Below are positions 1-8,547 of a DNA stretch of 64,000 nt, piece by piece (the stretch's first letter is position 1; every line of letters begins with the position of its first letter). Source of the stretch: Providencia rettgeri (GTDB taxonomy: Bacteria > Pseudomonadota > Gammaproteobacteria > Enterobacterales > Enterobacteriaceae); contig UGTZ01000001.1 of NCBI GenBank assembly GCA_900455085.1, positions 2,076,501-2,140,500 on the forward strand, read 5' to 3'. The translations under genes and the position numbers were made by a program. The notes beneath the pieces are model-generated. The model searched no databases. It saw only the letters and a list, made by a program, of their open reading frames with translations, and was not told the origin of the DNA.

Positions 1-10
1 TTTTAATGTA

Positions 11-36
11 AAAAGAGCAGCTTGAACTGCTCTTTT
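11..36. terminator. Bidirectional intrinsic terminator
   Basis: A 10-bp perfect stem (arms 11-20 and 27-36) with a 6-base loop has A-rich and T-rich flanks on its two sides. It sits just past the stop of the leftward aminotransferase gene. Confidence 0.75.
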
Positions 37-51
37 GGGGGGGAACTTAAT

Positions 52-1203
52 TTATACCCATCCTTTTTCATGAAACTGCTTTAATATCACAACAAATTGC
101 TGCATTTCTTCGGGGGTTCCTAGTGTGAGTCTACTCCAGCCAATGGCTGGTGGGAATTCACGGCCAACCATAACATGAGCTTCAGCCATACGTTGTTGAT
201 AGGTTTTTACATCACCTTTAACTTTATGGAAAATAAAATTAGCCTGTGATGGGGCATATTCTAACCCAATCTCATTTAATGCTTTTTCTACGATTTTTCT
301 CGAAATATTGTTAGATTTTAGGCTGTATTCAATAAATGATTTATCCTTTAGAGACGCTATTGCAGCGACTGCTCCCGCTGTATTGGTATTATCAATAGAT
401 AAAAATTCGTCTACAGCAGCAATAATTTCGGGAGTCGCAACGCCATAGCCAACTCTTAAACCTGCTAAGGCGAAAATTTTTGAGAAAGTACGTGTGACAA
501 TCAGGTTATTTTGGCCTTTTTTGACTAATTCAATAGCACTCGTAAAGTTTGGGTCTTCAGCAAATTCGGCGTAAGCTTCATCAACGATAAAAAATGAGTT
601 GTCAGACTCTTTACTCATCCATTTTACCAACTGGCTATAAGGCGTGATCATTGCTGTCGGATTATTTGGGTTACAAATATAGACCATTGATAAACCGTCA
701 AAATCATTAGCAGCTTTTTCCATTCCTTCTAGATCAAATGATAAATCAGTTTTTAAAGGAATTTTCGTTATCGTAATACCCAATGGCAGAGAATAAAGTT
801 CTGCATAATTGAATGTCGGGTCAGGGGTGACTAGTTGAATTTTTTTACCGAGTTTGTTTGCTTTATTTGCCAACATAGCGACAACAGCTTGAATCGTTTC
901 AGATGATCCATTACCCATACTAATGTGCTTATTAGATAAACTGTAGAGCTCACCAATGTTATGCTGTAATTCAGCACGGGCGTCATCCGGATAACGAAAT
1001 GCATTAGGTAACGCTTTGATAATGGCCTCTTTTGCACTCGGTGACATCCCTAATGAATTTTCATTAAAATTCAGCAAGAGAGGTTGTTTTTCACTTGGTA
1101 TATTTATGTTGTTTGTTTGCGCAATGGCTTGATTAAAAAGTGAGTTAAGTGCAATTCCACCTGCAACTAGTGATGTGGATTTAAGAAACGAACGGCGATC
1201 CAT
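52..1203 (-). CDS. Tat-exported HisC-like PLP aminotransferase
   Basis: This 383-residue protein is a fold-type I pyridoxal-phosphate aminotransferase of the histidinol-phosphate aminotransferase (HisC) group. Visible motifs are the CNPNNPT loop (177-183), DEAYAEF (208-214), the PLP Schiff-base lysine in TFSK (K242) and the phosphate-binding arginine in GLRVGYG (R250). The N-terminus starts MDRRSFLK followed by a hydrophobic stretch and an A-x-A-like site near residue 28, which is a typical twin-arginine signal. It therefore probably folds with its cofactor in the cytoplasm and acts in the periplasm, unlike biosynthetic HisC. It stands alone, with no his genes nearby. The substrate cannot be read from the sequence. 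Confidence 0.88.
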   Translation of the reverse strand: MDRRSFLKSTSLVAGGIALNSLFNQAIAQTNNINIPSEKQPLLLNFNENSLGMSPSAKEAIIKALPNAFRYPDDARAELQHNIGELYSLSNKHISMGNGSSETIQAVVAMLANKANKLGKKIQLVTPDPTFNYAELYSLPLGITITKIPLKTDLSFDLEGMEKAANDFDGLSMVYICNPNNPTAMITPYSQLVKWMSKESDNSFFIVDEAYAEFAEDPNFTSAIELVKKGQNNLIVTRTFSKIFALAGLRVGYGVATPEIIAAVDEFLSIDNTNTAGAVAAIASLKDKSFIEYSLKSNNISRKIVEKALNEIGLEYAPSQANFIFHKVKGDVKTYQQRMAEAHVMVGREFPPAIGWSRLTLGTPEEMQQFVVILKQFHEKGWV

Positions 1204-1422
1204 AGTTATTCCCTGAAATTATTATCTTTGAAAGTATTAGATTACTCAAAATAGTTCCAAAGTAAATAATTATTTACTTTTTATGATTACTTATTCATCT
1301 GGTTGGTTTCTGAACTATTGCAAATTTATCTACGGTAAATAAGAAAAGAAACATGTCATGCCAAGATAGCAAAGTAAGGGGGATCAATTATTGGGGGGTA
1401 TAACCATTGAAGTCATATAAAC

Positions 1423-1446
1423 AAAAAAGGGTAGTTTATTCTACCC
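1423..1446 (-). terminator. Intrinsic terminator of the small secreted-protein gene
   Basis: Read leftward, a 6-bp GGGTAG/CTACCC stem (1429-1434 and 1441-1446) with a 6-base loop is followed by six Ts (1423-1428). It lies just beyond the stop of the frame-restored gene at 1457-1796, which supports that longer reading. Confidence 0.7.
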
Positions 1447-1456
1447 TTGGTAAAAA

Positions 1457-1796
1457 TTATTGGCCTTGTACTGGAAAGTTAGGTGTAATTTCTACAACCG
1501 CAACTTTAACCATATATTGTTTACCATTTTCTCCTTTAGGAGCATCTGCAGCAATTTTTTTTCAGTGTTTCATCTGGTTGAGTAGTTTGAATTGATGTTG
1601 AATACTGCATCATACCACGGTGACGATTTGCATGATTAGAGTGGCGGTAATTATCGCAAGGCCTATCATTATATTGCTGTTGGTTTTGGTACCCTCCGCG
1701 GTGCCATGAACCATTACCATCTCCTGGGTAAGCGAATGTTGAAAAACTAATCGCGATTAAACTTGCACTGAGAATTAATGGTTTTAATATATTCAT
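1457..1796 (-). pseudogene. Small secreted protein, frame broken in an A8 run
   Basis: I do not recognise the family. The uninterrupted frame gives 86 residues: a clear Sec signal peptide ending near SFSTFA, then a Gly/His/Asn/Gln-rich region. It ends in an unlikely Cys-rich tail (NCCRCS) right after a run of eight As (1555-1562 on the top strand as Ts). If the run were seven, reading continues as KKIAADAPKGENGKQYMVKV and on to a stop at 1457, giving about 112 residues with a plausible beta-strand-like C-terminus. A terminator follows that second stop directly. The gene is thus either miscalled by one base, phase-variable, or recently broken. It would act in the periplasm. Confidence 0.65.
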
Positions 1797-1971
1797 GTTA
1801 TATCTCCTTTAGATATTTATTGATTATTATTCTGCCATTGGAATTAATTAATTCAATTGAATTTACTTATCTAAATGAATAAACCATAATTCAGTCATGT
1901 TTCTTCCTTTATTTTCTCATAATGCAAATCATTTGTTAAATAAATGAATTTTACGTTAAATCGTTATTTTT

Positions 1972-2211
1972 TTAATTGGTTTTGTTTTGTTGGGTTTCAT
2001 GGAAGAATTTAGCTAGTTTGCTAATTGATACAATTGATGCTACAGCAATATCTTTATTATAATCCTCACATAAAGCTAATAGTCTATCGATAGCATCTTC
2101 TTGTTCAATAGAACAAATATAATCGCCTAATGCATTTATCGCCGCTATTTTAACATCATTGTTGGTACCATGAGTTAGGCTAACAAGGTTTTTAACGATT
2201 TTTTCTTTCAT
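1972..2211 (-). CDS. Small HEAT-repeat-like protein
   Basis: This 79-residue cytoplasmic protein has no signal peptide and is almost wholly helical in character. Two repeats of the type DVKIAAINALGDYI (about 19-32) and DIAVASIVSISKLAKFF (about 54-70) resemble HEAT or armadillo repeats, a protein-binding fold. I cannot assign a function. It stands alone between AT-rich spacers. It is a plausible real gene because of its composition and repeat pattern, but no neighbour hints at a role. Confidence 0.55.
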   Translation of the reverse strand: MKEKIVKNLVSLTHGTNNDVKIAAINALGDYICSIEQEDAIDRLLALCEDYNKDIAVASIVSISKLAKFFHETQQNKTN

Positions 2212-2497
2212 AAAAATATATTAAATCAGTCAGGTAGTATATAGGCCAGTATAAAACTAAATAAATAAATAAAAAATGTTTTTTTTATTAATGTTAATTT
2301 AATAGATATAGATTGAATCAATAATAACAGGAAGGACATTGGTAATGTTTTCAATTTAAAAAACTAATTTTTATAAAGTAGTGTCAACTGGTTAGGACAA
2401 ACGTAAATGCGTAAGGCAAAAGCTCAAATTGTTTACTCAAATTGATATAATACATTTATACTAGGTTGAGTTATCATAAAATAGAAAGGGTGATGCG

Positions 2498-2875
2498 TTG
2501 AAACGTATAAAAACAAAATTATTAATTGTATTGCTATTGGCTTTAGGCGTATTTGCATACCATTCTTATACCAGTATTGGTGACTCAGATGTTAAAAATG
2601 AAGCGCAAAGCATGGTGGAAAAAAAGCTAGGAAACGCATCAGCGATTGAGTTCAGTGATGTGGATATAGTACAAAAAAGTGAGTTTAAGGAAGGAGAAAG
2701 TTATCGGGTTTGCGGCTTATACCGCTTATCGACCCAAGATAGCTCGCTACCATTTGTTGCAAATGTCAGCATTAAAGAAGGGCGTTTTTCTGAGCATGGG
2801 CAATTGATTATTAGTGAAACTCCTGAATTACAATTTTCGATTGAACAGTTGTGTATTAAAAAACAAACCAATTAA
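2498..2875 (+). CDS. Small membrane-anchored or secreted protein of unknown function
   Basis: This 125-residue protein starts at TTG with an upstream AGAAAGGG ribosome-binding site at a suitable distance; no in-frame ATG is available nearby. Residues 7-22 form one hydrophobic segment, so the protein is exported or anchored with its bulk in the periplasm. The remainder is soluble with two cysteines (VCGLY, QLCIK) that could form a disulfide. I recognise no family. A strong terminator follows directly, so the gene is monocistronic. Confidence 0.65.
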   Translation: MKRIKTKLLIVLLLALGVFAYHSYTSIGDSDVKNEAQSMVEKKLGNASAIEFSDVDIVQKSEFKEGESYRVCGLYRLSTQDSSLPFVANVSIKEGRFSEHGQLIISETPELQFSIEQLCIKKQTN

Positions 2876-2879
2876 TAAC

Positions 2880-2920
2880 AAAGCGCTCAAATTTTAGTTT
2901 GAGCGCTTTTTCTTTTTTTT
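2880..2920 (+). terminator. Strong intrinsic terminator
   Basis: A 12-bp perfect stem (2880-2891 and 2898-2909) with a 6-base loop is followed by a T-rich tract to 2920. It ends the gene at 2498-2875 and faces the convergent gene at 2933-3304. Confidence 0.88.
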
Positions 2921-2932
2921 AAAATCAAATGA

Positions 2933-3304
2933 TTAAGATTTATTCAAAAGCAGTTCAGTTTGAATCTTACAAGCTGAAATGGAGTCATTTAATGATTTAT
3001 TGAAGTCAGCTTCATTAGCAAACTTAGATTTATTGCTACGTACGGCGTCAATCGCTGATGTTAGATTTTCGCGGAGGTCTGACTCTACAGTAGCTAATTG
3101 CTTGAGGTCGACATTTTCACTTTTCAATTTAGCAATGGTTGATTGGGTTAATTCACTGCTAGTTTTGTCAGTGCTGTATGCTTCACTTAGTGCTTGACCA
3201 GTGATCTCACAATAATCTTTGGCTATTTCACTAATATTTAATGGGGCATTATCAGCCATAACAAGGGCTGGAGCCAGGCAAAAAGCCAGTAACAAACGCT
3301 TCAT
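2933..3304 (-). CDS. Small periplasmic protein of unknown function
   Basis: I place the start at the ATG giving MKRLLLAFCLAPALVMADN because an AGAGG site lies 7 bases upstream and the result begins with a clean Sec signal peptide (cleavage near VMA-D). An ATG two codons earlier is also possible; longer readings add an unconvincing N-terminus. The mature protein is about 105 residues, helical, rich in Ser, Lys, Asn and Glu, with two cysteines (DYCEIT and SACKI). No family is recognised. It probably lies in the periplasm. Confidence 0.7.
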   Translation of the reverse strand: MKRLLLAFCLAPALVMADNAPLNISEIAKDYCEITGQALSEAYSTDKTSSELTQSTIAKLKSENVDLKQLATVESDLRENLTSAIDAVRSNKSKFANEADFNKSLNDSISACKIQTELLLNKS

Positions 3305-3428
3305 AGTCATACCTCTATTTTGCACACAATGAATAATAACTCTATCTGGTACTAGAAAAATACTATAGCAGATTAGGCCTAAAATGGGGGATGACAAAGA
3401 GGGTTTTAGCATGATTTCATAAAAAAGA

Positions 3429-3446
3429 GCCAGTATAAATACTGGC
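3429..3446 (-). terminator. Orphan leftward intrinsic terminator
   Basis: A 7-bp stem (3429-3435 and 3440-3446) with a 4-base loop is followed, leftward, by TC and six Ts. The next leftward gene upstream already has its own terminator at 3624-3658, so no known transcript ends here. Confidence 0.65.
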
Positions 3447-3482
3447 CGCTATAATTAGCAAAAGCAATGTAAATGAAAATTA

Positions 3483-3506
3483 CGTTATATACAGTATCAT
3501 ATAACG
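3483..3506. repeat. 8-bp inverted repeat with 8-base spacer
   Basis: CGTTATAT (3483-3490) is mirrored by ATATAACG (3499-3506). It could be a dimeric regulator site or a weak hairpin. It lies in the gene-free stretch between two terminators. Confidence 0.45.
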
Positions 3507-3623
3507 GTGTGAGGTAAAGCGATTTTAACTTGTTTTGGTGAAAGTTAAGATTAAGTATGATCTTGATCAGAGTTTGAACCCATATTAGAGGCGTGTTATC
3601 GAAATATGGGAGAAATAAAAAAT

Positions 3624-3658
3624 AACCAGCTAGAGGTCAGGTAGACTCATAGCTGGTT
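3624..3658. terminator. Intrinsic terminator after the DinI-like gene
   Basis: A 9-bp stem (3624-3632 and 3650-3658) with a 17-base loop. The leftward reading continues into ATTTTTTATTT and the rightward reading into TTTTGTT, so it may work both ways. Confidence 0.6.
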
Positions 3659-3683
3659 TTGTTCATGTAACCTAACAAGGAGA

Positions 3684-3932
3684 TTACTGTTTTAACCAAT
3701 GGCCATGTTTTAAGACATCTTCGACAAGTTCATGTAAGACAATATGTGCTTCGTTATCATCATGAAAGCCTTTAGTTTGAAAGGTTGTTGGGCCATTATC
3801 ATGAGTAATCAAAAGATAGCTGCCAGGGTAGACTTCTAAAACACGTGCTTTTAGCTCAGCAATGAAGGATTCATATGATTTTTCAGGGAGCTGAGAAAGT
3901 GGGTCATCAGATAACTTGATATTAATTTCCAT
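3684..3932 (-). CDS. Small DinI-like protein
   Basis: This 82-residue acidic protein has the size and layout of the DinI family: an N-terminal beta strand (MEINIKL), an amphipathic helix with FIAELKARVLEVYPG, and a C-terminal helix ending HGHWLKQ. DinI in E. coli modulates RecA in the SOS response. I see no LexA box (CTGT-N8-ACAG) upstream, so SOS control is not supported here. The family call rests on general similarity only. The start at ATG follows an AGAGG site. Confidence 0.5.
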   Translation of the reverse strand: MEINIKLSDDPLSQLPEKSYESFIAELKARVLEVYPGSYLLITHDNGPTTFQTKGFHDDNEAHIVLHELVEDVLKHGHWLKQ

Positions 3933-4513
3933 ACGTTAACCTCTTGTCTATAAAATTTAATTAGGCTCAGTTTATTGTTAAGTGAAAGTATAAGCAACTA
4001 TCTAATTGTGACGATTGTAACGTGATAGGCTTTTTGATTATAAATTAACCTCATTCATTGACTAGATATTCCAAGTAATAATTGAATTAAACAAAAAAAA
4101 TATTATAAATATTTTTGTTGAGAAATAAGTTAATTAAGATTGAAGCGATGAAATGAATAACGATTTTTTATTTATTCAAGTAACTTACTGGTTAAAATAA
4201 ATACTGCAAATCAATCATTTGATTTGTTTCTTGCTTAATTATAAAGGATTTTTTCTTGGTTAGGTTTTTCAAGGTGTTATATGTATTTGTTTGTGAACAT
4301 CTAACTCGTTTTAATTAAAACGTAATGTAGTTAACGGTAGACGAATCGGAAATTAATTTACATTAAAGAGAAAAAAATATAATTTCTGATAATCATATTA
4401 AGATGATTTGGCTTTGGTAAGCTAAACTCCTTTTTTTGGAGTTATGTTTTAAATGTGAGGGTTGATTTTCGATTAATTCAATATTAATCGTTCTAATAAA
4501 AAAGGAGTGTAAT
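3933..4513. other. Gene-free AT-rich spacer
   Basis: About 580 bases separate the divergent DinI-like and symporter genes. I found no convincing open frame. The only structure noted is a 6-bp inverted repeat around a T7 loop at 4425-4443 (AACTCC / GGAGTT), about 70 bases before the symporter start. It could be a leader hairpin. No glycine riboswitch pattern was recognised. Confidence 0.6.
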
Positions 4514-5974
4514 TTGATAGAATTTATAAACTCACTAACTAATATTATTTGGGGTTCGTTACTTATTTATTTATTACTGGGGGCAGGCCTGTATTTTACG
4601 CTTCGATCAGGGTTTATTCAAATTAGGCATTTTGGCCATATGTTTAGTGTCTTAAAAAACAGTAAACAATCTGATAGCGCAGGTATTTCATCTTTTCAGG
4701 CACTATGTACAAGTTTAGCCGCTAGGGTCGGTACAGGAAACTTAACCGGGGTCGCAATTGCGCTAACAGCTGGCGGACCCGGTGCTATTTTTTGGATGTG
4801 GGTCGTTGCTATACTCGGAATGGCAACATCTTTTATTGAATGTACTTTAGCACAGTTATACAAAACCAAAGATGATAAAGGAAATTATCGCGGTGGGCCT
4901 TCATATTATATGCAAAAAGGCTTAAACCAACGCTGGATGGGGGTGTTGTTTTCAATATTTCTGATTATTGCCTTTGGTTTAGTATTTAATGCAGTACAAG
5001 CTAATTCTATTGCTCAAGCAACCGCAGTCGCCTTTGATTTCAATCCAATTTATGTTGGCATTGGCTTAGTTTTATTAAGTGGGATTATTATTTTTGGTGG
5101 ATTGAAATCCATTGCGAGGGTTGCTGAATTAGTTGTTCCTGTTATGGCGTTAGCCTATTTGTTATTGGCATTTTGGGTTGTTGGGCACCATATTGAACGA
5201 TTACCTGAAGTTTTTATGCTGATAATCCGAAATGCATTTGGTTTGCAAGAGGCAGCGGGTGGTGCTGTTGGTTATGGTGTTGCTCAGGCTATGACACAAG
5301 GTATTCAGCGAGGGCTATTCTCTAACGAGGCAGGGATGGGGTCAGCACCAAATGCAGCGGCATCCGCAGCGCCTTATCCACCTCATCCTGCATCTCAAGG
5401 ATATGTGCAGATGCTTGGTGTTTTTATGGATACCATTGTTATTTGTAGTGCGACCGCAATTATTATTTTGTCATCTGGTGTTCTAGAAAGTGGGATGAAT
5501 AACATTAATGGCATTGAGTTGACACAACTTGCGCTATCTTCTGCCGTTGGTAGCTGGGGAAGTACTTTTATTGCGATTGCTATCTTCTTTTTTGCGTTTA
5601 CGTCAATCATCGCTAATTATGCATACGCTGAAAGCAATATGATTTTTCTAGAGAATAACCATACAGCGGGTTTATTTATTTTCCGTTTAGCTGCATTAGG
5701 GATGGTGATGTTTGGTGCACTTGCTGAAATGCCATTTATTTGGAAACTTGCTGATTTATCCATGGGGTTAATGGCAATAACAAATCTAATCGCGATCCTT
5801 TTATTATCGGGTATCGCTTTCAAACTCGCTAAAGATTATAACCAGCAATTGGTTGCAGGTAAAATACCGACTTTTGATATTAATCAGCACCCTGAATTAA
5901 AGAAACAGTTTGAGGAGGGGATATGGGAAAAAGAAGAAGTCGATAAGTGGGTTGAGAAAGAAACATCTCGCTAA
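4514..5974 (+). CDS. Sodium:alanine/glycine symporter, AgcS family
   Basis: This 486-residue inner-membrane protein imports alanine or glycine with sodium and belongs to the AgcS (alanine-or-glycine:cation symporter) family, like E. coli YaaJ. Evidence is the family-typical N-terminus (LRSGFIQIRHFG), the RVGTGNLTGVAIALTAGGPGA motif region around residues 71-91, the GIQRGLFSNEAGMGSAPNAAA signature near 260-280, and about ten hydrophobic segments. The start is TTG, preceded by AAAGGAG seven bases away; no ATG fits better. It is monocistronic, with a terminator after it. YaaJ-type members are usually near 480 residues, so it is full length. The exact amino acid is not certain. Confidence 0.92.
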   Translation: MIEFINSLTNIIWGSLLIYLLLGAGLYFTLRSGFIQIRHFGHMFSVLKNSKQSDSAGISSFQALCTSLAARVGTGNLTGVAIALTAGGPGAIFWMWVVAILGMATSFIECTLAQLYKTKDDKGNYRGGPSYYMQKGLNQRWMGVLFSIFLIIAFGLVFNAVQANSIAQATAVAFDFNPIYVGIGLVLLSGIIIFGGLKSIARVAELVVPVMALAYLLLAFWVVGHHIERLPEVFMLIIRNAFGLQEAAGGAVGYGVAQAMTQGIQRGLFSNEAGMGSAPNAAASAAPYPPHPASQGYVQMLGVFMDTIVICSATAIIILSSGVLESGMNNINGIELTQLALSSAVGSWGSTFIAIAIFFFAFTSIIANYAYAESNMIFLENNHTAGLFIFRLAALGMVMFGALAEMPFIWKLADLSMGLMAITNLIAILLLSGIAFKLAKDYNQQLVAGKIPTFDINQHPELKKQFEEGIWEKEEVDKWVEKETSR

Positions 5975-5995
5975 TATAAAAAACGTAAAGCATAA

Positions 5996-6026
5996 AATTC
6001 TTAGGTGAAAGCCTGAGAATTTTTTT
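5996..6026 (+). terminator. Intrinsic terminator of the symporter gene
   Basis: A 10-bp stem with one wobble pair (5996-6005 and 6012-6021) runs into a seven-T tract to 6026. Confidence 0.82.
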
Positions 6027-6161
6027 ATGAAATATTATCAAGGTTTAATAAGAATAAACGCTTGTTTTATAATTCTTTGAGCTATAAGGTTTTTTAAGAT
6101 GGTGAAATAAATGTATTATCACAATATATATCATTTTCTAATTTAAATAGCCGAGAGAGTT

Positions 6162-7061
6162 ATGAAATTGAATCAGTACGCCGCAACGCTGTATGGAGTT
6201 ATTTCAATCTTGTTGTGGAGCACAATGGTAGGACTGATCCGCAGTGTAAGTGAAAATTTTGGGCCTGTTGGTGGTGCAGCATTAGTTTATACAGTCGGTT
6301 CCCTTGTGTTAGTACTTGCCATGGGGGTGCCTAAAATAACGAAGTATCCCAAACGCTACTTGCTTTGGGGAACGGTACTGTTTGTTAGCTATGAAATCTG
6401 TTTTGTATTAGCGTTAGGCTTAGCCAATAGCCGGCAGCAAGCTATTGAACTTGGTATGGTGAATTATTTGTGGCCAAGTTTTACTATCGCACTGGCTGTA
6501 TTTTTTAACCGTCAACGTTTCACTTTATTATTAGGATTAGGTTTAGTTTTAGCATTTATGGGGTTGATCTGGGTAATTTCAGGAAATCAACCATTGTCGG
6601 TGCAAAGTATTTGGGCAAATATTCAAAGTAATCCACTGTGTTATTTTTTAGCCTTTATTGGGGCTATTGTTTGGTCGTTTTACAGCAATGTCACTAAGCG
6701 TATTTCTGGAGGTTACAATGGTATGGTACTATTCTTTATCATGACCTCTATTGGGTTATGGATATTGTATTTTTTCAGTACTCCAACACCGTTTATTATC
6801 AATAAAGAAAGCCTGTTATTATTAGTGGTGGCCTCAATTGCGACTGGCGGTGCGAATGCATTATGGACATTTGCGGTTATCAAGGGCAATGTGGCTTTTT
6901 TAGGGACACTCTCTTATTTTACCCCAGTTATATCAACTGCATTCGCGTCTATGTTATTAAGCACGGCATTAACGTTAAGTTTTTGGCAAGGTGTGTTAAT
7001 GGTGACAATGGGGTCGGTGATTTGCTTTTTAGCGACGAGGCAAAAACCAATACGCGGTTAA
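6162..7061 (+). CDS. yddG: Aromatic amino acid exporter YddG
   Basis: This 299-residue inner-membrane protein of the drug/metabolite (EamA) superfamily exports aromatic amino acids; E. coli YddG has about 293. Recognised stretches are ILLWSTMVGLIRSVSE at the N-terminus, GPVGGAA, LFVSYEICFVLALG, AIELGMVNYLWPS near residue 102, and YFLAFIGAIVWSFY near residue 165. About ten membrane helices are visible as two EamA halves. It is monocistronic. A short hairpin without a T-run follows at 7066-7092. Confidence 0.93.
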   Translation: MKLNQYAATLYGVISILLWSTMVGLIRSVSENFGPVGGAALVYTVGSLVLVLAMGVPKITKYPKRYLLWGTVLFVSYEICFVLALGLANSRQQAIELGMVNYLWPSFTIALAVFFNRQRFTLLLGLGLVLAFMGLIWVISGNQPLSVQSIWANIQSNPLCYFLAFIGAIVWSFYSNVTKRISGGYNGMVLFFIMTSIGLWILYFFSTPTPFIINKESLLLLVVASIATGGANALWTFAVIKGNVAFLGTLSYFTPVISTAFASMLLSTALTLSFWQGVLMVTMGSVICFLATRQKPIRG

Positions 7062-7065
7062 AAGG

Positions 7066-7092
7066 TGCAGCGCGTCCCAGATAAGCGCTGCA
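7066..7092 (+). terminator. Hairpin after yddG
   Basis: An 8-bp perfect TGCAGCGC/GCGCTGCA stem (7066-7073 and 7085-7092) begins right after the yddG stop. There is no T-run, so it may be a transcript-stabilising or weak terminator structure between convergent genes. Confidence 0.5.
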
Positions 7093-7125
7093 ACAGAAAA
7101 TATACTGAAGTGAATTTTTGCGGGC

Positions 7126-7938
7126 TTATACATTAATAAATTTATTAATGGCGACGGCAACGCCATCTTCATCATTAGTTGTGGTCACAAATTTAACCAT
7201 TTGGCGAATTGGCTCTAAAGCATTGCCCATTGCGACAGAAACACTGGCGTATTGTAGCATTTGGATATCATTATTTTGGTCACCAATACTCATGACTTTG
7301 TCAGGTGTAATACCCAGTTTTTCACAGATACATTGCAATGCCGCGCCTTTACTTGAGGTTTTATTTGATACCTCTAGGAAATACGGGCTTGTTCGGGTTA
7401 AAGCGTAATTATCGAAGACATTCTCTGGAAGATAACTGATACCAATATCTAATTTCTCTGGATGGTCAATCATCATAAATTTAGTAAATTCCAAAGAAGA
7501 GTCCATTTCATTAACGGGGCAATAGATAAGCGGAGTGTGAGTTAAATAAGCATCTGCAACTGTATAGTGACTAATATGGCGGTTTGCCGTGAACATGCTG
7601 TTATCCGCAAGAGCATGCATGTGAACCCCGACATTTCTAGCCAGTTCCTCAAAATATTGGAAGTCAGCGAAATCTAACAAATTCTCTGCCAGATGACTGC
7701 CATCATTGGCTTGGTGAATGACACTACCATTATTACTGATACAATAGTTATCTGCGGTATTTAAACCTAATTCCCGTAGGTAAGGGGAGATCCCCGAAAA
7801 TGGCCTACCTGAGGCTAAAATAATATGTACACCTTTTTGTTTGGCTTGAGTGACAGCCTCTTTTACTGCGGGAGATATTTGGTGTTGGGAGTTAAGTAAT
7901 GTGCCATCTAAATCAATGGCGACCAGTTTGATTGACAT
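7126..7938 (-). CDS. yidA: Sugar phosphatase YidA (HAD, Cof subfamily)
   Basis: This 270-residue cytoplasmic HAD-superfamily phosphatase dephosphorylates sugar phosphates. Motif I is AIDLDGTLLNS (nucleophile D9, acid/base D11), followed by ASGRPFSG, the Cof-type cap, and motif IV GDQNNDIQMLQYA. Length equals E. coli YidA (270), with shared stretches such as ALADNSMFTANRHISHYTV and FMMIDHPE. The start at 7938 follows a strong AGGAGG site; the longer frame to 8028 adds 30 residues with no family match. It is convergent with yddG. Confidence 0.92.
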   Translation of the reverse strand: MSIKLVAIDLDGTLLNSQHQISPAVKEAVTQAKQKGVHIILASGRPFSGISPYLRELGLNTADNYCISNNGSVIHQANDGSHLAENLLDFADFQYFEELARNVGVHMHALADNSMFTANRHISHYTVADAYLTHTPLIYCPVNEMDSSLEFTKFMMIDHPEKLDIGISYLPENVFDNYALTRTSPYFLEVSNKTSSKGAALQCICEKLGITPDKVMSIGDQNNDIQMLQYASVSVAMGNALEPIRQMVKFVTTTNDEDGVAVAINKFINV

Positions 7939-8163
7939 CCAATGCCTCCTAAAATGCGTGCTTTCTGCCAATACCTTACTCCAATTATTCAGAATGTAAA
8001 TTATACAAATAGTTATAATTTTATTCACAATAGAATAATGGGTATTTGATTTGAAATTGAACAGAATACAAGGCAGGAACTCTGTTCAATAGTCGAAGCT
8101 TGAAATGACAATGTTTTATAGCATTAGCATGTGAATCAATAGATTAATGCGGCTAAAATATTC

Positions 8164-8547
8164 TCACTCATAATTATGAATCAAATGAAGCGGTTGCTTC
8201 ACATCTAATTGAATTTGGTCATTCTGTCTAAAATCAAATGGCGTAATGCCATATTCTTTACGGAACATATAGGTAAAGTGGGATTGTGACCCAAAACCAA
8301 AATCCAGAGCGATATCGAAAATAGATTTACTGCTATTGCGCAGTAAGTTAACCGCACCAGCAAGACGGCGTTGACGGATATATTTACCCAGTGAAATCCC
8401 TGTGACTTCTTTAAAGATTTTTTGCATATGCCAAAGTGAATAGCCTGAATAAGCCGCGAGCTCTTCTAAGTGGATCACGCGCCCTAAGTGTTCTTCTATC
8501 CATTTACTCAAAGCATAAACAAGTGCTAAGTGGTTATCTTGTGGCAT
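8164..8547 (-). CDS. MarA/SoxS/AarP-like AraC-family activator
   Basis: This 127-residue one-domain AraC/XylS regulator has the size of MarA (127) and contains both helix-turn-helix units: HLEELAAYSGYSLWHMQKIFKEVTG (about 26-50) and SIFDIALDFGFGSQSHFTYMFRKEYG (about 74-99), plus GKYIRQRR. It lacks a ligand-binding domain, as MarA, SoxS, Proteus PqrA and Providencia AarP do. Such proteins activate efflux, porin and stress genes. Which one it is cannot be decided from memory. No partner repressor gene (marR or soxR) is adjacent. Confidence 0.85.
   Translation of the reverse strand: MPQDNHLALVYALSKWIEEHLGRVIHLEELAAYSGYSLWHMQKIFKEVTGISLGKYIRQRRLAGAVNLLRNSSKSIFDIALDFGFGSQSHFTYMFRKEYGITPFDFRQNDQIQLDVKQPLHLIHNYE

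Noticed and set aside
1407..1595. Rightward 62-codon frame
   Set aside because: It runs antisense to the frame-restored secreted-protein gene and across its terminator, with no ribosome-binding site.
3880..3990. LexA box before the DinI-like gene
   Set aside because: No CTGT-N8-ACAG sequence upstream of the start; SOS control is therefore not claimed.
4200..4513. Glycine riboswitch before the AgcS symporter
   Set aside because: Such symporters are often under glycine riboswitches, but I could not find the conserved aptamer core in the leader.
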